Shown here: positions 46,299-54,400 of the stretch, piece after piece | Layout: every line of letters begins with the position of its first letter | Position numbering within the stretch: position 1 is the first letter of the stretch | Program-made: the position numbers and the translations under genes | Virus record (IMG/VR): IMGVR_UViG_3300025141_016207 | Coordinates: 1 to 62,183 of that record | Length of the DNA stretch: 62,183 nucleotides | Source of the DNA: a virus | Strand: one strand, 5' to 3' | The notes under the pieces: model-generated | Databases searched by the model: none | Told to the model about the DNA's origin: nothing | Seen by the model: only the letters and a program-made list of their open reading frames with translations

Positions 46299-47237
46299 TT
46301 AAACCTTCCATAAAAAATCTGCGGTGGGCTTTTTCCAATCTGGAAAAGCTTCAACATCTTCTTTTCTTATACAATGACGCTCATCAAGGGGCACCTCAGA
46401 CTTGTGGTTATAACCACCCAACTCAGGATGGATCAAATAAGTAAAATGGATTGCAGTTCTTTCAGCCTTCGTCGGTTTTTGTCCCTTATGAAAACCATAG
46501 GTATCAGCCATCAATAAATCGCCAAATTTTGCTGTTATTGGTAAAATACTATCTTTACCATAAAGAGCCTCGACCATTTCATCAGTGGGGTAATGATGAT
46601 TCCACCATCCATTAAACATTTTTCTATTGCTTCCGGCGACATATGTAAATGGTCCACCACCCTCCTCAACATCATTCAAGTAAATAACAAATTTCATCAT
46701 TTTGACCAAACTATTATAATCACGATGATAATTTTGGTTGGTCAGAGGGGGAGCATCATTCACAAAACTTCTCCTTACGGCAACTGACCCCATGGCTGGT
46801 CGACAACCATAATAAGCTGTCGCAATATTGATCAATCTATCATCAAATAAAATTTCTGGAAGCGATGTTAAATTTAACAAAGGCTTATTAATATAGATCA
46901 TCTGCTCGCTAGGGTATTTTAGATTTGTATTGGTATCAATGCTGCTTTGAATCTCCTCTCTAATGTTTTGCAAAATTTTCATTTGTTCTTCATTAAAAAA
47001 ACTTTCAATCTTGGAATAACCTAAGTTTTTCAAATTTTCAGCATGTGGCTTCGCAACAGAATCAATTTCAAATGAATATTTTTCCTTTCTATTCTGAAAA
47101 TTTTCATTCCAATATCGAATAGCCTCTACGCGGGCTTTCTGGTGATCCTGCGCCGGGGCGTCACAAGTGTGAAAACCATAAAAATTAGCATCTTCTGGAT
47201 AAATCCAACTGAGTCCTTGAGTTTCTATATTAATCAT
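46299..47237 (-). CDS. PhyH-type Fe(II)/2-oxoglutarate dioxygenase, paralogue of 42026-42895
   Basis: 312 aa. The HxD motif is NYHRDYNSLVKMMKFVIYL, and the distal His/Arg region is YGFHKGQKPTKAERTAIHFTYL. Same order as in the copy at 42026-42895: NFYG near the N-terminus, a GY-[ST]-K-IE-FF segment, GGPFTYVAGSN and a DWKKP..DFL end. Soluble, cytoplasmic. It lies directly after the second oxygenase gene, and the terminator at 46219-46256 follows it, so the two oxygenases form a compact unit driven by the promoter at 48090-48117. Confidence 0.8.
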   Translation of the reverse strand: MINIETQGLSWIYPEDANFYGFHTCDAPAQDHQKARVEAIRYWNENFQNRKEKYSFEIDSVAKPHAENLKNLGYSKIESFFNEEQMKILQNIREEIQSSIDTNTNLKYPSEQMIYINKPLLNLTSLPEILFDDRLINIATAYYGCRPAMGSVAVRRSFVNDAPPLTNQNYHRDYNSLVKMMKFVIYLNDVEEGGGPFTYVAGSNRKMFNGWWNHHYPTDEMVEALYGKDSILPITAKFGDLLMADTYGFHKGQKPTKAERTAIHFTYLIHPELGGYNHKSEVPLDERHCIRKEDVEAFPDWKKPTADFLWKV

Positions 47238-47246
47238 TTTATTTTC

Positions 47247-48053
47247 CTAATTTAAATCATAAACCTTAACATTTCGACCTGACGCAATGGAATAAGTGTT
47301 CTCGTTAATATAAGATTCGCGATTCGCAAGCGATGGTCTAATAAAAAAGAACACACAATCTCTTGGAATAGTCCCAACTTTGGGAACGGTAGCGCGATGG
47401 TAAATGTTAGGTGTAATTATTGCATATGTGCCGGGGGGTCCAACTAAATCTCTTATGTGACCGCCCTCTTCTACTTTTTCTTGAATAACTGATGCCGGGA
47501 TTCGCGAGCCAGCATAAAGTTGCTTTGGAGTGCCCCCAGTGGGAGAAACGCGACGAGAAGGAATTACAGGAATGCTGCCGTCAGCAGCTTCTAAATACCG
47601 AAAACATCCATTATCTTCATCAACTTCATTTAAATAAACCACAAATTTCAAAAATTCATTTGGGCAATCATCATAATGCCAAAGCCAGGACGCCACTGGT
47701 GGTGCGCCGGGAATATTCCGGTAAGGGGCGACAAACTCGATTTGTGCGTTACAATGAAAAATTTCTGCCTCGATACGGGGCATAATGTGTTCCGCAAGTT
47801 CTGAAATTTCGGGAATGTCTCTCCACTTATCGAGATAGAGAGCCGTGGCTCTTTTTACGCAGCCCTCATTATTATCAAACTTGTCGGCGAGCTTGGGAGC
47901 CAATCTTTTAATTATATCACGATATGCCGGATCGTCGCCAAGGAAGGTGCCATCAACAGTAAGATCATAAAGAGATTTATATTTTGATTCTGGCGTTGCA
48001 GGTAGAGCGGCGCTTTCTAAGCTTTTTTGATAATGTTCTTTATATGTCAACAT
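47247..48053 (-). CDS. Fe(II)/2-oxoglutarate-type oxygenase, paralogue of 42904-43713
   Basis: 268 aa. HxD in SWLWHYDDCPNEFLKFVVYL, distal His in PNIYHRATVPK, and IPRDCVFFFIRPS near the end. Identical segments with its paralogue (SWLWHYDDCP, LKFVVYLNEV, GSRIP, GPPGTY, NVKVY) show a duplication. The ATG has AAAGGAGA in front and follows a promoter-like sequence. Its role is inferred as oxidation of a sugar intermediate because both copies sit beside a PhyH gene in the carbohydrate island. Confidence 0.7.
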   Translation of the reverse strand: MLTYKEHYQKSLESAALPATPESKYKSLYDLTVDGTFLGDDPAYRDIIKRLAPKLADKFDNNEGCVKRATALYLDKWRDIPEISELAEHIMPRIEAEIFHCNAQIEFVAPYRNIPGAPPVASWLWHYDDCPNEFLKFVVYLNEVDEDNGCFRYLEAADGSIPVIPSRRVSPTGGTPKQLYAGSRIPASVIQEKVEEGGHIRDLVGPPGTYAIITPNIYHRATVPKVGTIPRDCVFFFIRPSLANRESYINENTYSIASGRNVKVYDLN

Positions 48054-48089
48054 TGTACGATCTCCTTTAAAGCATTGTCACATATAACA

Positions 48090-48117
48090 ATTATAAAAGC
48101 CTTTTAAACAATGTTAA
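48090..48117 (-). promoter_or_regulatory. Sigma70-type promoter for the oxygenase pair
   Basis: Minus-strand TTAACA (48112-48117), 16-base spacer, TATAAT (48090-48095), about 37 bases before the ATG at 48053. It lies in one of the few real gaps (48054-48137). The spacer holds a short palindrome (AAAAGGCTTTT) that could be an operator; that is speculative. Confidence 0.5.
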
Positions 48118-48137
48118 GAACCCTTTTTTGATTTGCG

Positions 48138-48326
48138 TCAATTATATTTACCAAGTGCCCTTTTTATATCACGAGCGACAACTTCTTTAAAAAATTTAAG
48201 GTCTGCCTTTAGAGTTGAAATCTCATCAGAAATGTCGCTAATTCTAATCCTTAATTCAATAATTTGTTGATGGTCTCGACTTGTCAACTGAGATATAATC
48301 TTTTCTTGTTGTTCCTTCAAACTCAT
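48138..48326 (-). promoter_or_regulatory. Internal in-frame ribosome site and ATG; possible separate 62-aa coiled-coil product
   Basis: Inside the FkbM frame an AAGGAG (48332-48337) lies 5 bases before an in-frame ATG at 48326. Starting there gives a 62-aa coiled coil (MSLKEQQEKI to the shared stop). Either the coil is simply a C-terminal extension, or the gene makes a full-length and a short product, or the two were once separate genes that fused by loss of a stop. Confidence 0.4.
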
Positions 48327-49025
48327 TTTTTCTCCTTGGGTTGTTTTCGCTTCAAGTGGCGAACTACAAAAAACCATATTATCTTTTTGCACAAAATTTT
48401 TGTAGTTAGATTTTAACATAGAAATTAACCGATCATATTCGGGAGCGATCCTGCTTTTGGAGGGTTTCCCGTGTATCTCCATAGAAAGGGTGTGGATACG
48501 CGGAAACAAACCCATTTTTTCAGCATGAAATAAAATTTCATATTCCGATCCCTCCACGTCCATTTTTAGGAAATCAATAAAATCAATCTGTTGTTCTTCG
48601 AAAAGCTCATTTAAAGAAAGTGAATCAATTTGTCGTGGGGTCCATTCTTGACCAAATCTATCTTTTCCACGATAACTTTTATTGTTGTCATAAATACAAG
48701 TATTGCCGCCAGGGTTGCGCGAGAAGGCGATGCCAATTGGTTCACTATTGCCAATCAAAGCCTTATTGTAACAAAGAATATCTACATCATCATCAATTAC
48801 ATTTTCCTTCAAAACCTCAAATATATCCCCCAATGGTTCAAAACTAAAAATTTTGCACTCAGGATATAAACTGGCAGCAAGAATAGTAAAAACGCCCATA
48901 TTTGCGCCAGCGTCCACAATAAATCGTGGAGTTCTAATTGGCTTCCACTGATTCACAAAACCATAACAATCCTTTGTCCATACCTCTTTCACCAATTCAC
49001 GAAAGAAATATTCTTTATCTCTCAC
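48138..49025 (-). CDS. FkbM-family methyltransferase with C-terminal coiled coil
   Basis: 295 aa, GTG start after GGGAGATTAAC. The SAM-binding part is FIVDAGANMGVFTILAA, followed by IFSFEPL, then the FkbM motif FLKMDVEGSEYEILFHAEKM and SMEIHGK. The enzymatic part ends near residue 230. The last 62 residues form a Lys/Glu-rich coiled coil (EQQEKIISQLTSRDHQ, ISDEISTLKADLKFF) not needed for the fold. A well-placed internal ribosome site sits exactly at the junction (see separate entry). Likely O-methylates a sugar of the island. Confidence 0.78.
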   Translation of the reverse strand: MRDKEYFFRELVKEVWTKDCYGFVNQWKPIRTPRFIVDAGANMGVFTILAASLYPECKIFSFEPLGDIFEVLKENVIDDDVDILCYNKALIGNSEPIGIAFSRNPGGNTCIYDNNKSYRGKDRFGQEWTPRQIDSLSLNELFEEQQIDFIDFLKMDVEGSEYEILFHAEKMGLFPRIHTLSMEIHGKPSKSRIAPEYDRLISMLKSNYKNFVQKDNMVFCSSPLEAKTTQGEKMSLKEQQEKIISQLTSRDHQQIIELRIRISDISDEISTLKADLKFFKEVVARDIKRALGKYN

Positions 49026-49026
49026 G

Positions 49027-49395
49027 TTAATCTCCCTTTGTCACACGATAACTATCTTCATCGAAATGCTGAGTGGAAAACTCAAACAACTCTGAATCTT
49101 CAAGGGCGTGCATTTGATGCCTCAAACCAGCGGGAACATAAAAGTTCTGCCCAGGCTCAAGAAGTATTTTATTGGCGAGTTCGGGATTATCCTCGGCGCT
49201 ATATTTAACAATTAATTTGCCGGATTGAAGATAAAATACTTCATCTTTAATTTTGTGGTAATGCCAAGAGCATCGCCTTCCCCCTTCAAAGAAGAGCAGT
49301 TTCCCACAATATTCTGATTTATTAACAATCCACTTTTCATAACCCCATCCCTTTTTCACATATTTCATAGGAATGTGAATTTGTTTATTTACCAT
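49027..49395 (-). CDS. Cupin-fold sugar enzyme or sugar-binding protein
   Basis: 122 aa. Cupin motif 1 is CSWHYHKIKDEVFYLQSGKL (His45, His47, Glu52 for metal) and motif 2 is GQNFYVPAGLRHQMHALED. This resembles the C-terminal cupin of mannose-6-phosphate isomerase/GDP-mannose pyrophosphorylase-type proteins and stand-alone isomerases of polysaccharide loci. It overlaps the end of the SDR gene by 7 bases. Probably cytoplasmic and acting on a sugar or sugar phosphate of the same pathway; the reaction is unassigned. Confidence 0.7.
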   Translation of the reverse strand: MVNKQIHIPMKYVKKGWGYEKWIVNKSEYCGKLLFFEGGRRCSWHYHKIKDEVFYLQSGKLIVKYSAEDNPELANKILLEPGQNFYVPAGLRHQMHALEDSELFEFSTQHFDEDSYRVTKGD

Positions 49396-50210
49396 ACTGA
49401 TTTTCCCCCATCAATAACAACGTTTTCACCCGTCATATAAGAACTAGCATCCGAACACATAAAAGCAATTACACCCTTATATTCGTCAATATCAGACATT
49501 CTCCCCATAGGAATAAGATTAGTAAGCTTGTTCACAAAATCTTCGGGATGATCATTATACACCGCAGTTGGACTGATGCAATTAACACGGATACCCTGTT
49601 GGGCATAATAAACTGCTAAATACTTAGTCATCCCCACAATTGCCCATTTTGCTGCGGAATAGGTTACAGGTTTAACATTCTGCATGTCTTCGGCTAGCCC
49701 ATCTTTACGATAAATTCTCTGATCAGGTGCAATCACCCCCAAGTCGGACGCAATATTTAAAATCACACCACCATCGTTCTTCAACATTCTTTTGGCTGCT
49801 GCCTGCGAGCAGAAAAAAGTACCGTTCATCGCGGCGTCGACGCCCTCATACCAATACTCTGGAGTCATCGTTTCAAAGCGGCTGTCGGGCGTTAAGCCGC
49901 CGTTCTTTTTAACCTTCGGGTCTTTAGCCGCATTATTAATTAAGATGTCTACAGCGCCACAGACCGCAAACACGGCACTAACTGATTCGGGATCGGTAAC
50001 ATCCATATGATGGGCTACCGCGCAGTCTTTTCCATATTTTTTATTTAGTTCTTTAGCCTTCGCTTCGACCCGATCTAAATGATGATCTGTCAAAACAACG
50101 GACCCCCCAAACTCAATTATAGCCTCGGCGTGCTTCGGACCTAAAAGCCCTCCTGCGCCCGTGATTAACGCCGTTTTTCCCGTTAAATCAAACATATCAC
50201 GCGCATTCAT
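49389..50210 (-). CDS. Short-chain dehydrogenase/reductase (sugar oxidoreductase)
   Basis: 273 aa from ATG at 50210, which follows GAGGAGATTTATA; an in-frame TTG at 50225 overlaps that ribosome site and is unlikely to be used. The Rossmann start is TALITGAGGLLGPKH, then LVTD/HHLD-like adenine-binding region, NNAA, and the catalytic YSAAKWA, followed by NCISPTAVYND. The protein is a classical SDR using NAD(P). In Campylobacter legionaminate loci a related SDR (PtmA) is present, and the family mix here is similar. It overlaps the TIM-barrel gene by 14 bases. Confidence 0.8.
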   Translation of the reverse strand: MNARDMFDLTGKTALITGAGGLLGPKHAEAIIEFGGSVVLTDHHLDRVEAKAKELNKKYGKDCAVAHHMDVTDPESVSAVFAVCGAVDILINNAAKDPKVKKNGGLTPDSRFETMTPEYWYEGVDAAMNGTFFCSQAAAKRMLKNDGGVILNIASDLGVIAPDQRIYRKDGLAEDMQNVKPVTYSAAKWAIVGMTKYLAVYYAQQGIRVNCISPTAVYNDHPEDFVNKLTNLIPMGRMSDIDEYKGVIAFMCSDASSYMTGENVVIDGGKSVW

Positions 50211-50964
50211 TATAAATCTCCTCAAACAATTGTTTATGTTTAGTAATGGTTTTCACTTCTTGTCCGTATTCTTCTCGGGCAGTTTGAAGTGTAAAAACGC
50301 CATCATACCCGCTAGAAACTAGATTTTTAAAAATTAAATTAAAATCTGTATCTCCCGTGCCGGGTTCTACCGTTTTCGCTGAAAATGTCCGGTCTTTAAG
50401 ATGAACATTGCTTATCTTTTCTTTAAAGATACGAATATAGTCTTCATGATCGATTCCGCATGATGTAATATTGCCGGTATCATAGGTGACCAAAATATTA
50501 TCTCCCAATTCTAATAGCTCAAGCAGCTTGCTCGGCTCTAGCTCTGCCTCAATGGAAAAAGTGAGTTGAGGATATTTTTGTGCCAATTCTCGCATCAACC
50601 CACAAAACAGCTTTCTTCTAAAATTGTCCTTTACGTCACTATCCTCTAACAATGGTATTGTAACATTCTTTATGGCGTTTTTTAACGCTGCAACGCAAAT
50701 AGGTTCCAAATTTTCGAAAAAGAAATCCCTTTGAATAATTCTACTATCCACAATGTTATCGGCACAAATGGAATTTATTGAATACCCTGAAACGTCCTCG
50801 GAAAAGATAGGATTACTTTTAAAAGAATTTTTGGTTACTATCCACTCCACATGATTCAATCTTAGTTCTTTTAATAGTTCGAATTCGCGACGCCAATTAG
50901 ATGGACACTCCTGAAAACCATTGGTTGGGGTGGAAAGTCTTCCCTGAATTATTCCCATTTTCAT
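50197..50964 (-). CDS. Sugar isomerase/epimerase-like TIM barrel (xylose isomerase-like)
   Basis: 255 aa. MGIIQGRLS start, ELLKELRLNHVEWIV, metal-ligand region FSIEAELE, VTYDTGNITSCGIDHEDYI, ISNVHLKDRTF and GTGDTDFNLIF are the successive beta-strand ends of the AP-endonuclease-2/xylose-isomerase-like TIM barrel. Members isomerise or epimerise sugars and sugar phosphates. It starts in an ATGA overlap with the SDR at 50961-51689. Together with two SDRs it probably prepares the hexose precursor. Substrate unknown. Confidence 0.72.
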   Translation of the reverse strand: MKMGIIQGRLSTPTNGFQECPSNWRREFELLKELRLNHVEWIVTKNSFKSNPIFSEDVSGYSINSICADNIVDSRIIQRDFFFENLEPICVAALKNAIKNVTIPLLEDSDVKDNFRRKLFCGLMRELAQKYPQLTFSIEAELEPSKLLELLELGDNILVTYDTGNITSCGIDHEDYIRIFKEKISNVHLKDRTFSAKTVEPGTGDTDFNLIFKNLVSSGYDGVFTLQTAREEYGQEVKTITKHKQLFEEIYNECA

Positions 50965-51689
50965 TGTACGTTAACCCTGTTCAGCCTCACCTCTTCAGAG
51001 ATCATATCTTCATTGAAAGATACCATAAAGACTATATATTCGGCAATTTCTCTCGGATCAATAAAGGTTTCATAAAGCTGTCCCTTTACTTGCTTTCCCA
51101 TCTCGGTTTTAATAGAACCCGGCGAAAAACAAAAAGTTCTTACATTGTGATGTTTTAGTTCATCGTGCAACGAACGAGACAAGCCCAACAATGCATGTTT
51201 TGAAGCGCAATAAATGGAAGTATTTTTAAAACCACTATAGGAGGAGGAGGAGCCAATGTTAATTATTCGACCCCACTTGTTTGCCACCATATCTTTTATG
51301 AATTCTTGACAGAAAATGAATGGCGCACGAACATTAACATTAAAACAATTATCGAAATCTTCAATTGAAGTGGCATTTAGTGCGGACACCATAAACTCCC
51401 CAGCGCAATTAACCAAAACATCAATTTGACCCAAGGTCTTCCTGGCTTCTTCAATCAAAAAAGCTATATCGTCCAGACTTCTCAAATCCCCCACTTGACA
51501 AGTAGCCGAGACATCGTAATTAGATTCCTCTATTTGACCAATAATGTTTTTTAACTTTTCTGTGTCTCGACCAGTTAAATATAAATTACAACCACGCTTC
51601 GCAAATTCTAATGCAATCTGCTCGCCCAAACCACCCGAAGCCCCCGTAATGAAAACATTCTTGTTTTTCAATATTTGGATTCTATGCAT
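50961..51689 (-). CDS. Short-chain dehydrogenase/reductase
   Basis: 242 aa. NAD(P) motif VFITGASGGLGEQIAL (Thr15-Gly21), DVLVNCAGEF, GSSSSYSGF and catalytic YCASKHALLGLSRSL. The ending (RVNVQ) is short. Overlaps NeuB-like and isomerase genes by 8 and 4 bases. Distinct from the SDR at 49389-50210, which has the larger YSAAKWA form, so the island contains two different SDR activities. Substrate unknown. Confidence 0.8.
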   Translation of the reverse strand: MHRIQILKNKNVFITGASGGLGEQIALEFAKRGCNLYLTGRDTEKLKNIIGQIEESNYDVSATCQVGDLRSLDDIAFLIEEARKTLGQIDVLVNCAGEFMVSALNATSIEDFDNCFNVNVRAPFIFCQEFIKDMVANKWGRIINIGSSSSYSGFKNTSIYCASKHALLGLSRSLHDELKHHNVRTFCFSPGSIKTEMGKQVKGQLYETFIDPREIAEYIVFMVSFNEDMISEEVRLNRVNVQ

Positions 51690-52542
51690 TAAAATAACGA
51701 AGCTTTTGAGAGACTACCTTTTCGGTTGGTAAAATAGTTTTTTTACCGGAACCCATGATCCTTTGAACTTTTGTAATTTGCTTAACAAGTTCTCTAAGCT
51801 CTTCGGGCTCCAAAGAGGCTGATTGATCTGAACCATACATGTTCTTATCCAGGGTTATATGTCTTTCAATTGCAAGCGCACCTTCTGCTACCGCCATCAA
51901 CGTGGGCAACATATGTGCCTCGTGTCCGCTATACCCAACCGGGCATGTATAACGCTGCTTCAATTTATTAATCATACTAATGTTACAATTTTCATCCACA
52001 CACGGATAAATTGAGACACAATGAAGGAGTGTAAAGGGGCATGGGTATTTATAAAAAATTTCCAATGCCGCATCAATTTCTTCATATGTGCTCATTCCAG
52101 TTGAGATAAAAGTGTGCTTTTTTTCTTGTGCAATCTTTTCCAATAAGGGCAAGTGGGTAAGCATCGCTGAAGCTACCTTATTAAACTCTAAATCATATTG
52201 TTGTAAAAACTCTTGACTAGGTTCGTCCCACGCTGATGCTGTCCAAAGGATGTTTCTTTCTTTGCAATAAGAATCGATTACATCGTATTCTTCCTTGCCA
52301 AATTCCAAGCCCTCCTTTTGAGCACGTTGGGTTGTTCCCCATGTGCTCTCTCTTTCTCCAGCAAGATATTCTTGAGTATAAACAACGTCAACATTTCTTT
52401 TTTGAAACTTGACGGCATCGCAGCCAGCCTCAACTGCTGCATCGATTAATTTTTTAGCTACTTCTAAATCACCATTGTGATTAATGCCAATTTCAGCAAT
52501 AATAAAGGGAATTTGTTCCGCTAATTCATATGGGTTAAGCAT
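51682..52542 (-). CDS. NeuB-like nonulosonate (sialic/legionaminic-type) synthase, short form
   Basis: 286 aa from ATG at 52542, which follows AAGGAGGGG; the in-frame GTG at 52563 lies upstream of this site. The NeuB TIM barrel is clear: FIIAEIGINHNGD, DAVKFQKRN, TFISTGMST, TLLHCVSIYP, PVGYSGHEA, IERHITLDKNMYGSDQSASLEP. It would condense phosphoenolpyruvate with an amino-hexose. It ends shortly after the barrel (KVVSQKLRYF), so the C-terminal antifreeze/SAF domain of typical NeuB (about 350 aa) is missing. Confidence 0.82.
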   Translation of the reverse strand: MLNPYELAEQIPFIIAEIGINHNGDLEVAKKLIDAAVEAGCDAVKFQKRNVDVVYTQEYLAGERESTWGTTQRAQKEGLEFGKEEYDVIDSYCKERNILWTASAWDEPSQEFLQQYDLEFNKVASAMLTHLPLLEKIAQEKKHTFISTGMSTYEEIDAALEIFYKYPCPFTLLHCVSIYPCVDENCNISMINKLKQRYTCPVGYSGHEAHMLPTLMAVAEGALAIERHITLDKNMYGSDQSASLEPEELRELVKQITKVQRIMGSGKKTILPTEKVVSQKLRYFNA

Positions 52543-52559
52543 AAACCCCTCCTTGTTAA

Positions 52560-53573
52560 TCACAGTATAGCATGATTTTGAGGGATTTGAAGAGGAAATT
52601 CTTGCTTTGAAATATCAGTTGATTGATTCGCTCGGTGACCTTCACCAAGATTTTGATATTCTACTTTGTTATTTTCTAAAGTGTTTAATAAATAATCCCA
52701 CAACAAAACATACTGTTGCCGGTATCTGTCATATGAAAATGTCCTGCCTTGATGATCTGTTTTGTGAATCCCCTCATACGCATGTTGATGCTTGGTTCCA
52801 TCCTTGCCCATATCACCATCCATACCTACAAAATAAATCTTTTTAGCTTTTAAAAATGTAGCCAAGCAAATTAACCTCGCTATGGTGCCAACTTTGGAAA
52901 AATAACGCAAATGGTAATAAGCCACTTGCTCAGAGAAAGAAGACTTGAGTTCTTCAAATTCTTCTGACTTCCTAAAAGGAGATATGCCGGCTTCAAAAAC
53001 ACACAATGTTTTATGTCGTTTGACATAATCATTAAATTCTGAAGATTTTAAGTCTACCGTAGGACCGACAGACAACAAAGAAGCTGCCAGTTCGTCCGAG
53101 TCCGATTTCATAAAAAAATTATTACAAGCCCAAATATGATCATATTCTAGATTCATATTTTTCCAATTTATATCGTTTGTGCTGGGACCGGCTCCAATGA
53201 TTAAGATTGTTTTATCTTCAAATTTTTTAAAATGTTTGGAATCTTGTATCATGAACTCCGTCGTTGTCTTAATGTTGGATCCGAAAAACTTGCCGAAATA
53301 CTCTGTGACGTGTTCATATCCCCACTGTGGATTGGATAAAAAATCCTCTTTTTGGGCAAAAAAGGAAAAATCCCCAGGATTTTTATAAAAATCTTGCTCT
53401 GGTCCAAAACAATTTCCTGTTTTCATATCATACCACACATTAAGTTGTGGCTCCCTAAGAATAACATTCTGGTAACGACGAAAGGAATTAAAAATATCAG
53501 CGCCAATATCTATATTATCGGTAAAATCACCATCTTTATAAATTTCAACACAATCATTCCAAGTAATCACCAT
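52560..53573 (-). CDS. DUF115/Maf-like (MptE-type Rossmann) protein, paralogue of 44423-45523
   Basis: 337 aa. The core ILIIGAGPSTNDINW (about 124-138), LEYDHIWACNNFF, KVGTIARLICLATFLKAKK and IYFVGMDGDMGKDG match the same family as at 44423-45523. Such Rossmann proteins include flagellin glycosyltransferases (Maf) in Campylobacter and Helicobacter. It sits between two NeuB-type synthases, ending 17 bases before one ATG and beginning 2 bases after the other's stop, so it is in one transcript with them. Transferase activity is inferred, not shown by a catalytic motif. Confidence 0.7.
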   Translation of the reverse strand: MVITWNDCVEIYKDGDFTDNIDIGADIFNSFRRYQNVILREPQLNVWYDMKTGNCFGPEQDFYKNPGDFSFFAQKEDFLSNPQWGYEHVTEYFGKFFGSNIKTTTEFMIQDSKHFKKFEDKTILIIGAGPSTNDINWKNMNLEYDHIWACNNFFMKSDSDELAASLLSVGPTVDLKSSEFNDYVKRHKTLCVFEAGISPFRKSEEFEELKSSFSEQVAYYHLRYFSKVGTIARLICLATFLKAKKIYFVGMDGDMGKDGTKHQHAYEGIHKTDHQGRTFSYDRYRQQYVLLWDYLLNTLENNKVEYQNLGEGHRANQSTDISKQEFPLQIPQNHAIL

Positions 53574-53575
53574 TC

Positions 53576-54400
53576 CTAACCTCTTAGTTTTTTTCGAACC
53601 TGTTTTTCTTGATCTGTGATCTGCTTATAGCCATCCCCAGCGGCAATTTCCAATTCTCTGATCCCTCTGACCAGCTTGATCATGCCTTGTGGCTCAACTG
53701 AACAAAGCTGATCAGTGCCCCACATAGTTCTATCTAACGTTATATGTCTCTCGATTATATTTGCACCCAAGTATACTGCGGCGACTGAAGTTCCCAAACG
53801 AAATTCATGACCACTATAACCAACCTCGCAGTTATAACGTTCTTTTAACGTTTGTATGCATTTCAAATTTAAATCTTCTAATGGTGCTGGATAAGATGAA
53901 TTACAATGCATCATCACAATCTCACAACCCTTAAGCCACTCAACAACTTGATCAATTTCTTGATAAGTGCTCATGCCCGTAGAAAAAATAATCTTTTTTC
54001 CGGTTGCGGCGGTGGCTTTCACCAAAGGTTCGTTGGCGATCATAGCTGATGGGATTTTGATCCAAGGAATATCGTAGCGCAATAAAAACTTAAGGCTGTC
54101 TAAATCCCATGGGGAAGCAGACCATTCAATACCCTTTTCTTTACAATATTTATTTATCTCGTCATACTCGGCTTTTTCAAACTCTACCTTGTATTTGTAA
54201 TCAAGATATGTCATTTGTCCCCATGGGGTTTCTTTCATGACATTCTTTTGATGGTCTGGGACACAAGCGGCAGGATTTCTTTTTTGAAATTTAACTGCAT
54301 CACAGCCAGCGACAGAAGCAATATCGATTAGCTTCTTTGCCGTATGAATATCTCCATTATGATTAATTCCAATTTCAGCTATGATGTATGTCTTTCGCAT
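53576..54400 (-). CDS. NeuB-like nonulosonate synthase, short form (second copy)
   Basis: 274 aa. AEIGINHNGD (8-17), DAVKFQKRN (34-42), IFSTGMSTYQ (138-147), HCNSSYP, VGYSGHEFR (193-201), IERHITLDR (216-224), GTDQLCSVEP (228-237). Condenses PEP with a mannosamine-like sugar in the family. Like 51682-52542 it lacks the C-terminal SAF domain. The two copies are clearly diverged outside the core motifs, which suggests different sugar substrates. Confidence 0.82.
   Translation of the reverse strand: MRKTYIIAEIGINHNGDIHTAKKLIDIASVAGCDAVKFQKRNPAACVPDHQKNVMKETPWGQMTYLDYKYKVEFEKAEYDEINKYCKEKGIEWSASPWDLDSLKFLLRYDIPWIKIPSAMIANEPLVKATAATGKKIIFSTGMSTYQEIDQVVEWLKGCEIVMMHCNSSYPAPLEDLNLKCIQTLKERYNCEVGYSGHEFRLGTSVAAVYLGANIIERHITLDRTMWGTDQLCSVEPQGMIKLVRGIRELEIAAGDGYKQITDQEKQVRKKLRG

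Noticed and set aside
48054-48137. Terminator for the FkbM gene in this gap
   Set aside because: A CATTGT/ACAATG pairing exists but with a very large loop and no T-run on the minus strand.
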